Shown here piece by piece: positions 1 through 9,003 of a stretch of 56,949 bases of DNA; position 1 is the first letter of the stretch, and every line of letters starts with the position of its first letter. This DNA comes from an uncultured Alphaproteobacteria bacterium. GTDB taxonomy: Bacteria; Pseudomonadota; Alphaproteobacteria; Puniceispirillales; Marisalimonadaceae. The position numbers and the translations under genes are program-made. The notes below the pieces were generated by a model that was not told the origin of the DNA, did not search any database, and saw nothing but the letters and a program-made list of their open reading frames with translations. Location of the stretch: NCBI GenBank assembly GCA_937142855.1, contig CAKZQZ010000009.1, positions 1 through 56,949 on the forward strand, read 5' to 3'.

Positions 1-111
1 GACCAAGCTTTTAATACAACATCTATGAAAGATAAAATGCTTGAGAAAGTTAGGCGTAAAAACCAAATTGTAATCCAGACAGGCTTCACAGCTTCTGCAG
101 GAGGAGTTTAA
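1..111 (+). CDS. 3' end of an unidentified protein (partial)
   Basis: An open frame runs from the window edge to a TAA at 109-111, giving the last 36 residues of a protein. The tail is basic in the middle and ends in ...TGFTASAGGV. The next gene starts 2 nt after this stop, and its ribosome binding site (GGAGGAG) lies inside the last codons, so the two are probably translationally coupled and in one operon. Too little remains to name a family. Confidence 0.5.
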   Translation, partial: DQAFNTTSMKDKMLEKVRRKNQIVIQTGFTASAGGV

Positions 112-112
112 T

Positions 113-964
113 ATGATTAATTTATTTAGAATAATTTCTTTCTTAATTCTAGCAATGTCTTTATTTTCTTTTAAAGCCTTTTCAGTTACAGCTGAAGATA
201 GTGGTGCATGCAGTACAGGTGCAAATGTTTTTGCTGGTTCAAACACGGCCTGTCGTTTTACACCACAACTTTATAAGGCAAGTATTTTTGAAATGGGTCT
301 TTGTACAGCTAATCCTATGGCAGGTGCAGCACTGGATAGAACTACATGCACGACTGTTTTTACAGCAACTGATCAAACAAATGGTTCAGAACATGATTTT
401 GCTTTGGGTGATGTTGATCTTGTGGGAGCTTCTACTGCACCTGCAATAGGAACATATCAATATCCATATATTATTTTAAGTAATGTTTTTAGTATTAAGG
501 GCCAATTTACTAAAGCAGATGGCACAACATTTTATATAAACAACGATGGTGGAAGTGGATCTTGTGGTACTGTTGATACGACTGGACCTGCTGAGGAATG
601 TACATCCACATTGAATCAATTTAGTCAAACTGCTACTTGTGATGGTGAATATATTGGTGCCGTGGTGGCTGTTGGTACACTTGATGGGTATTTAATGCAA
701 AACTCAACTCTAGACAAAAGAGATGGTGCTGGAGAAACATCTGGTGGCGTTTGTACAAATGTGGACAGATTAGTTGGTGTGATGAGCTTAACAAATCCTG
801 TTGTAATAACTCCATCTACAATGGGATTTAAATTTACGTTTAACGTTACCGGTTATGGGGCCCAATTATTTTCGAGTTCAGCCCCAAGCAACACAGCTGA
901 TGGCGGAGGTGGTAGCGGCCCTTTCTCAGGTTTTTTTACAATAACTGAAGCTCCTCAGCAATAG
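113..964 (+). CDS. Secreted cysteine-containing protein of unknown function
   Basis: A 283-residue protein with a clear Sec signal peptide (hydrophobic stretch about residues 6-20, likely cleavage near residues 22-25). The mature part is low in charge and rich in Gly, Thr and Ser. It has eight cysteines, an even number compatible with disulfides in the periplasm or outside the cell. A glycine-rich stretch (GGGGSG) comes just before the C-terminal FFTITE segment. I do not recognise a named family. A strong GGAGG site overlaps the end of the preceding frame. The gene faces the TPP-enzyme gene with only 8 nt between the stops. It could be a surface or pilin-associated protein, but that is a guess. 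Confidence 0.75.
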   Translation: MINLFRIISFLILAMSLFSFKAFSVTAEDSGACSTGANVFAGSNTACRFTPQLYKASIFEMGLCTANPMAGAALDRTTCTTVFTATDQTNGSEHDFALGDVDLVGASTAPAIGTYQYPYIILSNVFSIKGQFTKADGTTFYINNDGGSGSCGTVDTTGPAEECTSTLNQFSQTATCDGEYIGAVVAVGTLDGYLMQNSTLDKRDGAGETSGGVCTNVDRLVGVMSLTNPVVITPSTMGFKFTFNVTGYGAQLFSSSAPSNTADGGGGSGPFSGFFTITEAPQQ

Positions 965-972
965 ACTGTAAA

Positions 973-2631
973 TTACTTCATTTGGAGTTGAGTTAAAGTA
1001 GTTGTGCTAGTGTTAAGTTCTAGGCTCATTTTAAATTCAATAAGAGATGGACCATCTACTTCCATAGCTTTCTGAATTGTTGGAATAATGTCCTCAACTT
1101 CATTTATAGTAAAACACTGCAGACCAAAACTTTCACCATATTTTGCAAAATCAGGATTTACTAAATTTGTTGCATAGTGATTTCTGGTTGGGAAGTGTAC
1201 TTCTTGATGGTATCGTATTGTTCCATAATGCTGATTGTTTGCAATTATAACTCTAATTTTTGCCTTTTGAGCAACTGCTGTAGCAAGTTCAGAACCTGTC
1301 ATTAGAGCTCCGCCATCACCAACAATTGAAAAAACTTGTCTGTTTGGATATCTTAGTGCAGCAGCAACTCCTGCTGGAATGCCCATCCCCATAGCACCTA
1401 TTTCTGAGCCTATTAATTTCATGGATGACTTAAATGGAAACCGATGATGCATCCAACTTGTAAAATTTCCAGCATCATTAGTTATAATAGCGTCTTCGGG
1501 CGCAAGTTTACCTAAGCTATCTATTAAATGAGCAAAATCCAAACCATCATTAGCATTCCGAGGAGGTTTGGTGGCATCATTTTCTAAATATCTTTTGTGG
1601 CACAATTTAACCCATTCATCTTTATCAGAACTTATTTTATTACCGTCAATTATTGACAATTGTTCTAAAAAGTTTTCACCATCTGCAACTATACTTAAGT
1701 CTGTCCTAAAAATTTTTCCAATACTATTAGGATCAGGTAAAACATGTATAAATTTTTGTTTTGGTGAGGGGAATTTGTAAGCCATGTTTGGTACACCATT
1801 AAATCTGTGGCCTACTACTAATACAAGATCTGCTTCAAGAGCGTTTTGTCTTATGGGCTCTGGTGGCCTCAAACCTAACTCACCTGCATAATGTTTATGA
1901 TTGTGAGAAAAAATATCTTGATGCTCATAAGTACATAAAACAGGTAGATTGTATTTTTCAGCTACAATCTGAACAAGTTTTCTTGCTTTGTCGGACACAT
2001 GAATCTGTCCCCCCACAACAAGAACTGGTCTCTTAGCTGAATGCAATTCGTCAGAAACTTCTTTTACCTTTGACGGAAAAGGTAGTGGTGGGTTTATTTT
2101 AATTTGTTTAACGTCTGCTATTTCAACTTTTGTTTCTAATACATCAGTTGGTATTGCAATAACAACTGGCCCTGGAATTCCACTTTCTGCAATATGAAAG
2201 GCTCTTGCTGTTACGTTTGCTATTTCGCTAGGTGTATTAATTTGCTCAACATGTTTAGCCATGTCTGAAAAAGTTTTAATGAAATCCATTTCCTGCAAAT
2301 GCATTTTGCCAGTACTAATTCTATTTATTTGACCAATAAATAGAACCATTGGGATTCCACCTTGATGTGCAGAGTGTACAGAAATAGAAGCATTAGTCGC
2401 ACCTGGCCCTCTACTAACAAAAGCAACGCCAGCCTTGCCAGTACACTTGGCGTCAGCTACAGCCATGAATCCTGCACCACCCTCGTGTCTACAAGTTACT
2501 ACATCTATACCAGGTGAATGTAATAATTCATCCATTACTGATAAGTAAGACTCTCCAGGTACACAAAAAAACCTGTCTACACCATGATTTTTTAGGGTTT
2601 GTACAAAAACTGACGCAGCTTTTTTAGTCAT
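973..2631 (-). CDS. Acetolactate synthase-like thiamine pyrophosphate enzyme
   Basis: A 552-residue member of the IlvB/POX-type TPP family. The activating glutamate is E50 in the RHEGGAG motif of the N-terminal PYR domain. The TPP/Mg motif GDGG begins at about residue 438 and ends in NN at 465-466. The length is usual for the family. No regulatory small subunit (ilvN) is adjacent, and the gene sits 24 nt downstream of an SDR-fold gene rather than among branched-chain amino acid genes. It may therefore be a catabolic 2-oxo-acid or acyl-CoA lyase/decarboxylase rather than true acetohydroxyacid synthase. The family is certain; the substrate cannot be read from the sequence. Confidence 0.85.
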   Translation of the reverse strand: MTKKAASVFVQTLKNHGVDRFFCVPGESYLSVMDELLHSPGIDVVTCRHEGGAGFMAVADAKCTGKAGVAFVSRGPGATNASISVHSAHQGGIPMVLFIGQINRISTGKMHLQEMDFIKTFSDMAKHVEQINTPSEIANVTARAFHIAESGIPGPVVIAIPTDVLETKVEIADVKQIKINPPLPFPSKVKEVSDELHSAKRPVLVVGGQIHVSDKARKLVQIVAEKYNLPVLCTYEHQDIFSHNHKHYAGELGLRPPEPIRQNALEADLVLVVGHRFNGVPNMAYKFPSPKQKFIHVLPDPNSIGKIFRTDLSIVADGENFLEQLSIIDGNKISSDKDEWVKLCHKRYLENDATKPPRNANDGLDFAHLIDSLGKLAPEDAIITNDAGNFTSWMHHRFPFKSSMKLIGSEIGAMGMGIPAGVAAALRYPNRQVFSIVGDGGALMTGSELATAVAQKAKIRVIIANNQHYGTIRYHQEVHFPTRNHYATNLVNPDFAKYGESFGLQCFTINEVEDIIPTIQKAMEVDGPSLIEFKMSLELNTSTTTLTQLQMK

Positions 2632-2655
2632 TATAATAATCTTCCTTAAGTTTTT

Positions 2656-3435
2656 TTATATTGTTGGTTTCTTTCCACCATCTAGATTAATTTCAGTTCC
2701 TGTAAGGTGACGCATTTGCGGACTGCATAAAAAATAAGTTAACTCAGCAACTTCTTCTGGAGTGCCAAATCTATCTAAACCGATATTTTCAAGCGCTTTT
2801 TTTTCTGCTTCTTCATAACTAATTCCTTCTCTATCAGCATTACTCTGAATAATAGTTATTAATCGGTCTGTTGAAGTCATGCCAGGGTTAATAGAATTTA
2901 CGTTTACCCCATCTGTTAAGCCTTTTTTTGATAAAGCTTTTGTAAAATTTAAAAATGCAGCATTAACAGAACCACCTACCATAAAAAAAGGATCAGGTGA
3001 ATGGCTCATTGCACCATTAATTGAAACTATCCATCCCTTATTTTTGGATAGAGTTGGCCAAAATGCTTTTGATAATCTTACAGCACTATAAAATTTAAGT
3101 GCAAAGCCATCTTCAAAATCTTCAAAGGGCTGAGTTAGAAAGTCACCACTTTTAGTAGCTCCTGCACTAAAAATTAACGTATCAAAACTTTCTAATTCAT
3201 TTTCAATAGTTTTAATTGCGCTCTCACACCCTTCTTTTGTTTTCAAATTTGATGCGTGATAATAAATGTTATTTTTATATTTATTTTTTAATTCAGATGC
3301 AGTTTTTTTTAAATTCTCTTCGTTAGATGCTAATAAAAAAACATCTATATTTTCTTTTGAGAAACGTTCTGCTATAGCTTTCCCAATGCCTTTGCTGCCT
3401 CCAGTAATTACTACTTTTCTATTTATGTTATTCAT
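2656..3435 (-). CDS. SDR-family protein lacking the catalytic triad
   Basis: A 259-residue short-chain dehydrogenase/reductase fold. The cofactor motif TGGSKGIG is at residues 11-18, and the C-terminal half has the usual NPGMTSTDR and LTGTEINLDGG segments. Aligning the FTKAL stretch (164-168) with classical SDRs places G154 where the catalytic Tyr should be, N158 at the Lys and G141 at the Ser, so all three are absent. It is the first gene of a two-gene minus-strand unit with the TPP enzyme. It could bind NAD(P) and act on an acyl or 2-oxo substrate by another mechanism, or be a non-catalytic partner. SDR fold: sure. Activity: unknown. Confidence 0.85.
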   Translation of the reverse strand: MNNINRKVVITGGSKGIGKAIAERFSKENIDVFLLASNEENLKKTASELKNKYKNNIYYHASNLKTKEGCESAIKTIENELESFDTLIFSAGATKSGDFLTQPFEDFEDGFALKFYSAVRLSKAFWPTLSKNKGWIVSINGAMSHSPDPFFMVGGSVNAAFLNFTKALSKKGLTDGVNVNSINPGMTSTDRLITIIQSNADREGISYEEAEKKALENIGLDRFGTPEEVAELTYFLCSPQMRHLTGTEINLDGGKKPTI

Positions 3436-3574
3436 TTATTTCTCCAGGAATAATTTTTTATCTTATAGATGATTTTAAAAAGTGTATATTATTTTTAGTT
3501 AGTATAATTTACATTTAAGGTAACATTATTATTTTTGTCTAAGGAAATCTGAACTATTCAGAAGTGTTGGCTAA

Positions 3575-6235
3575 ATGAGTTTAAATCAGCAAAATTTTTC
3601 AATTTCCAGGCCAAAGGTCAAAGCTATTTTAGGTCCGACTAATACTGGTAAGACATATTATGCCATGGACAGAATGCTTGCCCATACATCTGGCATTATT
3701 GGGTTTCCTTTAAGGCTATTAGCAAGAGAAAACTATGACAAGGCAGTTTCAAAAGTAGGAAAATCTAACGTTGCTCTTGTAACAGGTGAAGAGAAAATTA
3801 TACCGCCTTATGCCAAATATTTTTGCTGTACTGTGGAATCTATGCCGTTGGAAAGAGAATTCTCTTTTTTGTGTGTAGATGAAATTCAATTAGCGGCTGA
3901 CCCTGATAGGGGTTATATTTTTACAGATAGAATTCTGCATTCTAGAGGTAAGGAAGAGACTGTTTTACTAGGTGCAGAAACTATACGTCCATTATTACAG
4001 AAAATTCTTCCGGATGTCATCATAGAAACCAGACCTAGACTATCCACTCTGAGTTATATAGGTGTAAAAAAACTTACTAGGTTAAAACCCAGATCAACGA
4101 TTGTAGCATTTTCTGTACCTGAAGTTTATAAGATAGCAGAATTAATAAGAACTAAAAAAGGTGGAGCGGCAATCGTGATGGGGGCGTTATCACCTAGAAC
4201 TAGGAACTCTCAAGTTGATCTTTACCAAAATGGTCAAGTTGATTATTTAATTGCTACGGATGCTATAGGTATGGGTTTGAACATGGACATTGACCATGTC
4301 GCTTTTGCTTCAGACTCTAAATTTGATGGCAGTATACCAAGGTATCTCACTGCACCAGAAATAGCTCAAATAGCTGGTAGAGCAGGACGAAGTAGTAGAA
4401 ATGGTACCTTTGGAGTCATTGATGAAAGCTTAAAGTTTGATGAAGATACAATTGAACAAATTGAAACCCATTCTTTTTTTCCACTTAAAAATTTATGGTG
4501 GAGAAATACAGATCTAAACTTTAGTTCAGTAAATAAATTAATTAAATCCCTAGATAAAGCTCCCCCTTTTAATTTCATGAGAAAAAAAGTTGGCGCTTTA
4601 GACGCTATTTGTTTTTCACATTTATCCCAACTTGAGACAATAAAAGCTAAAATTGGTGTTAAAGAAAATCTAACTCTTTTATGGAATATTTGTCAAATAC
4701 CTGATTTCAGTAACACCCTTTCAGGGATGCATTTTAGCTTGCTAGAAAAAACTTTTGAATTATTATTATCAAAAGGTAAATTAGATAATGAATGGATCAA
4801 GTCTCAGATTACTCGTCTTGATAGGTATGATGGTGAAATTGATACCTTATTAAACAGAATTTCTAACATTAGAACTTGGACATTTATAACTAATAGAAGT
4901 AATTGGTTGGATGAAACTGAATATTGGCAAAATCAAGCTAAAACAATAGAAGATAAATTATCAGATGAGTTACATGAAAGGTTAACTCAAAGATTTGTAG
5001 ATAAAAAGATTGTTATTTTAAATAAAACATTGAAAGAGTATCATAATTTGGAAGCAATAGTAAGGATTGACGGCAAGGTGCTTGTTGAGGGTGAAGAGGT
5101 CGGAACCTTAAACGGGTTTGACTTTGTGCCAACCTTATCAAATGGAGAGAATGCCGCACCTATTTTAACTGCAGCTAGAAAAACATTACCAAAAGAAATT
5201 GGTAGACGTGTTAAAGAACTCCTTATGTCTGATAATGCAGCATTTAAATTTGGTAATGATGGTACTATTTTGTGGCAAAACAACGTGGTAGCTTCTTTGG
5301 TTAATGGAGAAAATGTATATTCTCCAAAAATTAATATAAATTCTACTGAACTGCTTTCTGATGAACAAATAAAACAAATTCAACTTAGAATAATAGAGGC
5401 TGTTGAGGGTAATATAAGAAATATTTTGTTAGAGGCGATTACCCTTAAATCTCCTTCTTTTGAAAAAGTGTTGAAGATAAATAATGATCAGTCCCAAAAT
5501 GAAGAAAAAATTAGTGAAACAGACAAAGCCTCTAATATTAACTTATCTGGTAAGTCGCTTGGAATTGCGTATGAGGTTTATGAAGGGTTGGGATCTGCAA
5601 AAACAAGTAACCTGTCAATGTCAATTAATACTCTATCCGATAACGAAAAAACACATCTAGCAAAATTAGGATTACGATTAGGTGTTGAAACCATATATTT
5701 ACCAAATCTTCTAAAGCCATCAGCTATCAACTTAAGGGCTTTGCTATGGTCAGTTTTTCATCAAAATTTTCCTGATCATGGCACGCCCCCTGATGGAAGA
5801 GTCAGTGTGGTAATGGCACCTGGCTCAAATTATGACTTCTACAGAGCAATTGGATTTGTGCCATTAGGAGACTTAGCTCTGAGAGCAGACATTGCAGAAA
5901 GACTTTCAGCTCTAATAAGGGTAGAGGCAAGATCTGGCAAGTTTAGAATTAATGATGCTATGTTATCTATTGCCGGAGCTACAAAAATACAAATGGAAAA
6001 AATTTTATATGATTTAAATTATATAAAAGTTGGAGAAGAACCTTCGGACCTTGCTGATCAAGTTCCAATTTTAATTTTTGAACGTAAAAATAAAAACATT
6101 AAATCTAAAACTAAGCACTTAAATAAAAAGAAAGATAAGCCTTTCATACCAAAATCTAAGAAAAATATAAAAAATGAAAAATTACCAGATCCTTTGTCAC
6201 CATTTGCAGTACTGAAATCCTTAAAAAATAAATAA
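3575..6235 (+). CDS. SUV3-like superfamily II RNA helicase
   Basis: An 886-residue helicase of the type conserved in alphaproteobacteria and related to the mitochondrial RNA helicase Suv3. Walker A GPTNTGKT is at residues 20-27 and the DEIQ box at 102-105. Motif VI reads QIAGRAGR, roughly residues 265-275, and the motif V region has ATDAIGMGLNMDID. A long C-terminal part of mixed helices follows and ends in a Lys-rich tail (about residues 835-886). The expected role is ATP-dependent RNA unwinding in RNA turnover. It heads the helicase, S4 protein, fdxA, carD run seen in many alphaproteobacteria; the S4 gene starts 8 nt downstream. RNase E is encoded elsewhere in the window. Confidence 0.9.
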   Translation: MSLNQQNFSISRPKVKAILGPTNTGKTYYAMDRMLAHTSGIIGFPLRLLARENYDKAVSKVGKSNVALVTGEEKIIPPYAKYFCCTVESMPLEREFSFLCVDEIQLAADPDRGYIFTDRILHSRGKEETVLLGAETIRPLLQKILPDVIIETRPRLSTLSYIGVKKLTRLKPRSTIVAFSVPEVYKIAELIRTKKGGAAIVMGALSPRTRNSQVDLYQNGQVDYLIATDAIGMGLNMDIDHVAFASDSKFDGSIPRYLTAPEIAQIAGRAGRSSRNGTFGVIDESLKFDEDTIEQIETHSFFPLKNLWWRNTDLNFSSVNKLIKSLDKAPPFNFMRKKVGALDAICFSHLSQLETIKAKIGVKENLTLLWNICQIPDFSNTLSGMHFSLLEKTFELLLSKGKLDNEWIKSQITRLDRYDGEIDTLLNRISNIRTWTFITNRSNWLDETEYWQNQAKTIEDKLSDELHERLTQRFVDKKIVILNKTLKEYHNLEAIVRIDGKVLVEGEEVGTLNGFDFVPTLSNGENAAPILTAARKTLPKEIGRRVKELLMSDNAAFKFGNDGTILWQNNVVASLVNGENVYSPKININSTELLSDEQIKQIQLRIIEAVEGNIRNILLEAITLKSPSFEKVLKINNDQSQNEEKISETDKASNINLSGKSLGIAYEVYEGLGSAKTSNLSMSINTLSDNEKTHLAKLGLRLGVETIYLPNLLKPSAINLRALLWSVFHQNFPDHGTPPDGRVSVVMAPGSNYDFYRAIGFVPLGDLALRADIAERLSALIRVEARSGKFRINDAMLSIAGATKIQMEKILYDLNYIKVGEEPSDLADQVPILIFERKNKNIKSKTKHLNKKKDKPFIPKSKKNIKNEKLPDPLSPFAVLKSLKNK

Positions 6236-6243
6236 TCTCAGCA

Positions 6244-6636
6244 ATGCTAGAAAAATCAGATAATAAAAGTATAAGACTTGATTTGTATTTATTTTATATA
6301 AGAATTTTTAAAAGTAGAAATCTAGCATCCAAATTTATTAACTCAAATAGGTTGAGGGTGTCTGATAAGGTAACTCAAAAGCCACATAAACTAATATCGA
6401 TAAGTGATATACTTACATTCACGATTCATGACCGAATTAAAGTATTAGAAGTAATTGATATCCCTATGCGCAGAGGTTCTTATGAGGATTCTCTGAATTT
6501 TTACAATGATATTAGCCCTGTTGAAACAAAAGAAGAAAAAGAAGGAAGAGATCCAAAGTTAAAGTTTGTTGATAGGGTTGGTCGACCAACAAAGTTAGAG
6601 AGACGCCAAACAGATAAATTAATGGGGAGAGATTAA
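6244..6636 (+). CDS. S4-domain RNA-binding protein (Hsp15-like)
   Basis: A 130-residue protein with an N-terminal S4 fold: RLDLYLFYIRIFKSRNLASK, then a basic segment with RLRVSD and KPHKLIS. The C-terminal tail is charged. Such heat-shock-15-type proteins bind stalled 50S subunits carrying nascent chains; that role is inferred from the family. It begins 8 nt after the helicase stop without a good Shine-Dalgarno site, suggesting coupling. A 14-nt AT palindrome (AGATTTTAAAATCT) follows the stop but has no loop and does not look like a terminator. Confidence 0.8.
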   Translation: MLEKSDNKSIRLDLYLFYIRIFKSRNLASKFINSNRLRVSDKVTQKPHKLISISDILTFTIHDRIKVLEVIDIPMRRGSYEDSLNFYNDISPVETKEEKEGRDPKLKFVDRVGRPTKLERRQTDKLMGRD

Positions 6637-6702
6637 GATTTTAAAATCTGCACTTGTAATCACTTTTTTTGTGGTTTAAACAAACACTTAAATAGGGTAA
6701 TC

Positions 6703-7038
6703 ATGACTTATATTGTAAACGATAAATGCATTAATTGTAGACACACTGACTGTGTAGAAGTTTGCCCTGTTGACTGCTTTTATCTTGGAGAGAATACTAT
6801 TGTTATTCATCCAGATGAATGTATTGATTGTGGAGTATGTGAACCTGAATGTCCTGTAGATGCTATTCAATCTGACACTGACCCAGGGGCTGATCAATGG
6901 CTAGAATATAATAGAGAAATGTCAGAAATTTGGCCTAACATAACTATGAAAATTGATCCATTACCAGATGCCGAAAAGTATGCAGATGAAGAAGAAAAAT
7001 TTACAAAATATGGATCACAAAACCCTGGTCAATTATAA
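6703..7038 (+). CDS. fdxA: Seven-iron ferredoxin FdxA
   Basis: A 111-residue ferredoxin with cysteines at 9, 12, 17, 21, 25, 40, 43, 46 and 50, the pattern of FdxA-type proteins carrying one [3Fe-4S] and one [4Fe-4S] cluster. [11 protein letters not shown] is the classical 4Fe motif. The acidic C-terminal extension (from about residue 60) is typical of the alphaproteobacterial form. It is a cytoplasmic electron carrier, partner unknown. It lies between the S4 gene and carD, the usual alphaproteobacterial order. Confidence 0.93.
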   Translation: MTYIVNDKCINCRHTDCVEVCPVDCFYLGENTIVIHPDECIDCGVCEPECPVDAIQSDTDPGADQWLEYNREMSEIWPNITMKIDPLPDAEKYADEEEKFTKYGSQNPGQL

Positions 7039-7153
7039 TTCTCATTTACCTAGTGCTGTTTTAGAACTAGTCATTTAACAGATAATATGATATTGTGCCG
7101 TTTCTTTTTAATAGAAATGTTCTGATTTCAAATAGATAAATAGGGAGCACATA

Positions 7154-7678
7154 TTGTCTAAGAACCAAGATCTAGTAAATTCTTTTATACCTGGTGATTT
7201 TGTAGTTTATCCAAGTCATGGTGTAGGAAAAATTATTGGTACAGAAAAACGTAAAGTTGAAGATTTAGAGTTAGAGTTATTAGTTGTTAGGTTTGAGCAT
7301 GAAAGAATGACTTTAAGAGTTCCTCTCTCTAAAGCTAAAGAATCAGGTTTAAGGACTTTATCAAGCAAAGTACAAATGGAAGAAGCTATCGTTACGTTAA
7401 AGGGTAAAGCAAAACTCAAAAAAACAATGTGGTCCAGACGTGCTCAGGAATATGAAACAAAAATTAATTCAGGCAGTCTTGTTTCAATTGCAGAGGTGGT
7501 TAGAGACTTGTATAGAAAAGACGATCAAGGTGAACAATCTTATTCTGAAAGGCAGATGTATCAAGCTGCTATAGAACGTTTAGCAAGTGAGTTTGCTGCC
7601 GTAGATAACACAGATAAAGATAGTGCAGTTACGAAACTTGAAAAAATAATAGATGAAAATGCTGAGGAAGCTGCCTAG
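7154..7678 (+). CDS. carD: CarD-family transcription regulator
   Basis: A 174-residue CarD/CdnL protein. The N-terminal RNA polymerase-interacting (Tudor-like) domain includes FIPGDFVVYPSHGVGKI, and a helical DNA-binding C-terminal half follows. CarD proteins bind the RNA polymerase beta subunit and stabilise open promoter complexes, especially at rRNA and growth-related genes. The start is TTG at 7154, supported by an AGGGAG site ending 6 nt upstream; no in-frame ATG fits the conserved N-terminus. The length matches alphaproteobacterial homologues. Confidence 0.92.
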   Translation: MSKNQDLVNSFIPGDFVVYPSHGVGKIIGTEKRKVEDLELELLVVRFEHERMTLRVPLSKAKESGLRTLSSKVQMEEAIVTLKGKAKLKKTMWSRRAQEYETKINSGSLVSIAEVVRDLYRKDDQGEQSYSERQMYQAAIERLASEFAAVDNTDKDSAVTKLEKIIDENAEEAA

Positions 7679-7704
7679 TTACATTATTTTTTATTAAAAC
7701 GTTA

Positions 7705-8649
7705 ATGTTAAACATCAAACAAAAAGCCAAAACTTTCTTTGAATCATTACCCTCTTATAATGATGGTTATCTTGAAGTAGGTGGTGGGCACTCCATTTAC
7801 TATGAAGAATACGGAAATCCAAATGGTAAACCTATATTATTTCTTCATGGAGGCCCTGGTGCTGGTTTTTCTAATTCTCATAAAGGGTTTTTTGATCCTA
7901 AAATTTTTAGAGTTGTTTTTTTTGATCAAAGGGGTTCTGGGAAAAGTATTCCGTATGCCGAGATTAAAAATAATGACACTGATTTATTATTGTCAGACAT
8001 TGAGGCCTTAAGAGTTTTTTTAAATATCGAAAAGTGGCTTCTATTTGGAGGGTCTTGGGGTAGCACTTTAGCCCTTTTGTATGGGATAAAGTTTCCAGAA
8101 AAGTGTCTTGGATTTATTTTAAGAGGTATTTTTCTTGGGTCTAAAAGTGAAGTTAATTGGTTTTTATACGATATAAAAAAGTTCTTCCCTGAAGCACATA
8201 ACAAATTTATTTCATACGTACCTGAAACTGAAAGAAAAAATATTCTTAGTTGGTTTCATACTCAATTAAATATAAAAGATAGATCTATTAATTTAAAAGC
8301 TGCTTCCGTTTGGGCAGAGTATGAAAACTCATGCTCTACGCTAGAATATGCAGAGCGCCCAATGTCTGGAGAAAACGCTTTGGCAATATCTCGAATAGAA
8401 ACCCATTATTTTGTTAATGATTGTTTTATAAGTAAAGATTTTATTATCAAAAACATCCATAAAATAAATCATATACCTGCAATAATTGTTCAAGGCAGGC
8501 ATGATGTTATTTGTCCTCCATTTAGCGCTATGAATTTATCAAAAAAATGGCAGGCATCTGAAATCCAGATAGTTGAAAATGCAGGTCATTCAGCTTTCGA
8601 AAGTGACATCAGCAGAAAGATTATAAACGGTTTACATATGATAAAGTAA
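7705..8649 (+). CDS. pip: Prolyl iminopeptidase-type alpha/beta hydrolase
   Basis: A 314-residue S33-family peptidase. Oxyanion-side HGGPGAG is at about residues 48-54. The nucleophile elbow GGSWGS has Ser117. The acid residue is probably in GRHDVICPP and the His in the C-terminal ENAGHSAFE. It removes N-terminal proline from peptides in the cytoplasm. It starts 26 nt after carD and precedes xseB by 75 nt. Family assignment is strong; exact substrate range is inferred. Confidence 0.88.
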   Translation: MLNIKQKAKTFFESLPSYNDGYLEVGGGHSIYYEEYGNPNGKPILFLHGGPGAGFSNSHKGFFDPKIFRVVFFDQRGSGKSIPYAEIKNNDTDLLLSDIEALRVFLNIEKWLLFGGSWGSTLALLYGIKFPEKCLGFILRGIFLGSKSEVNWFLYDIKKFFPEAHNKFISYVPETERKNILSWFHTQLNIKDRSINLKAASVWAEYENSCSTLEYAERPMSGENALAISRIETHYFVNDCFISKDFIIKNIHKINHIPAIIVQGRHDVICPPFSAMNLSKKWQASEIQIVENAGHSAFESDISRKIINGLHMIK

Positions 8650-8724
8650 TCAGTTGCGTAAATTATTATGAACAGCTAAATTTAAAAATATCATCTTAAT
8701 TGTAATTGTACGGGTATTAAGTCT

Positions 8725-8976
8725 ATGGCAAGTGATAATATTTTAGATAAAATGACGTTTGAAGATGCTATGAGAGAATTAGAAAAACTTGTTGATTCTC
8801 TAGATAAAGGTGACGTGTCTCTTGATGAAGCTATTGCTGCTTATGATAGAGGTTCGCAATTAAAAGATCACTGTCAGAAGAAACTTAATGAGGCAAAAAT
8901 GAAAGTAGAAACAATACAAGCTTCTGACCCTACCAATTCTACTCCAGACAAATTGACCCCTTTTAATCCAGATTAA
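8725..8976 (+). CDS. xseB: Exodeoxyribonuclease VII small subunit
   Basis: An 83-residue helical protein with the XseB signature: FEDAMRELEKLVDSLDKGDVSLDEAIAAYDRG and then a coiled C-terminal helix. It forms the regulatory filament around the large subunit XseA, which is not in this window. It lies 27 nt upstream of ispA, the common xseB-ispA-dxs arrangement. Confidence 0.93.
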   Translation: MASDNILDKMTFEDAMRELEKLVDSLDKGDVSLDEAIAAYDRGSQLKDHCQKKLNEAKMKVETIQASDPTNSTPDKLTPFNPD

Positions 8977-9003
8977 AATATTATAAAGAAGTCAGATAGT
9001 TTC

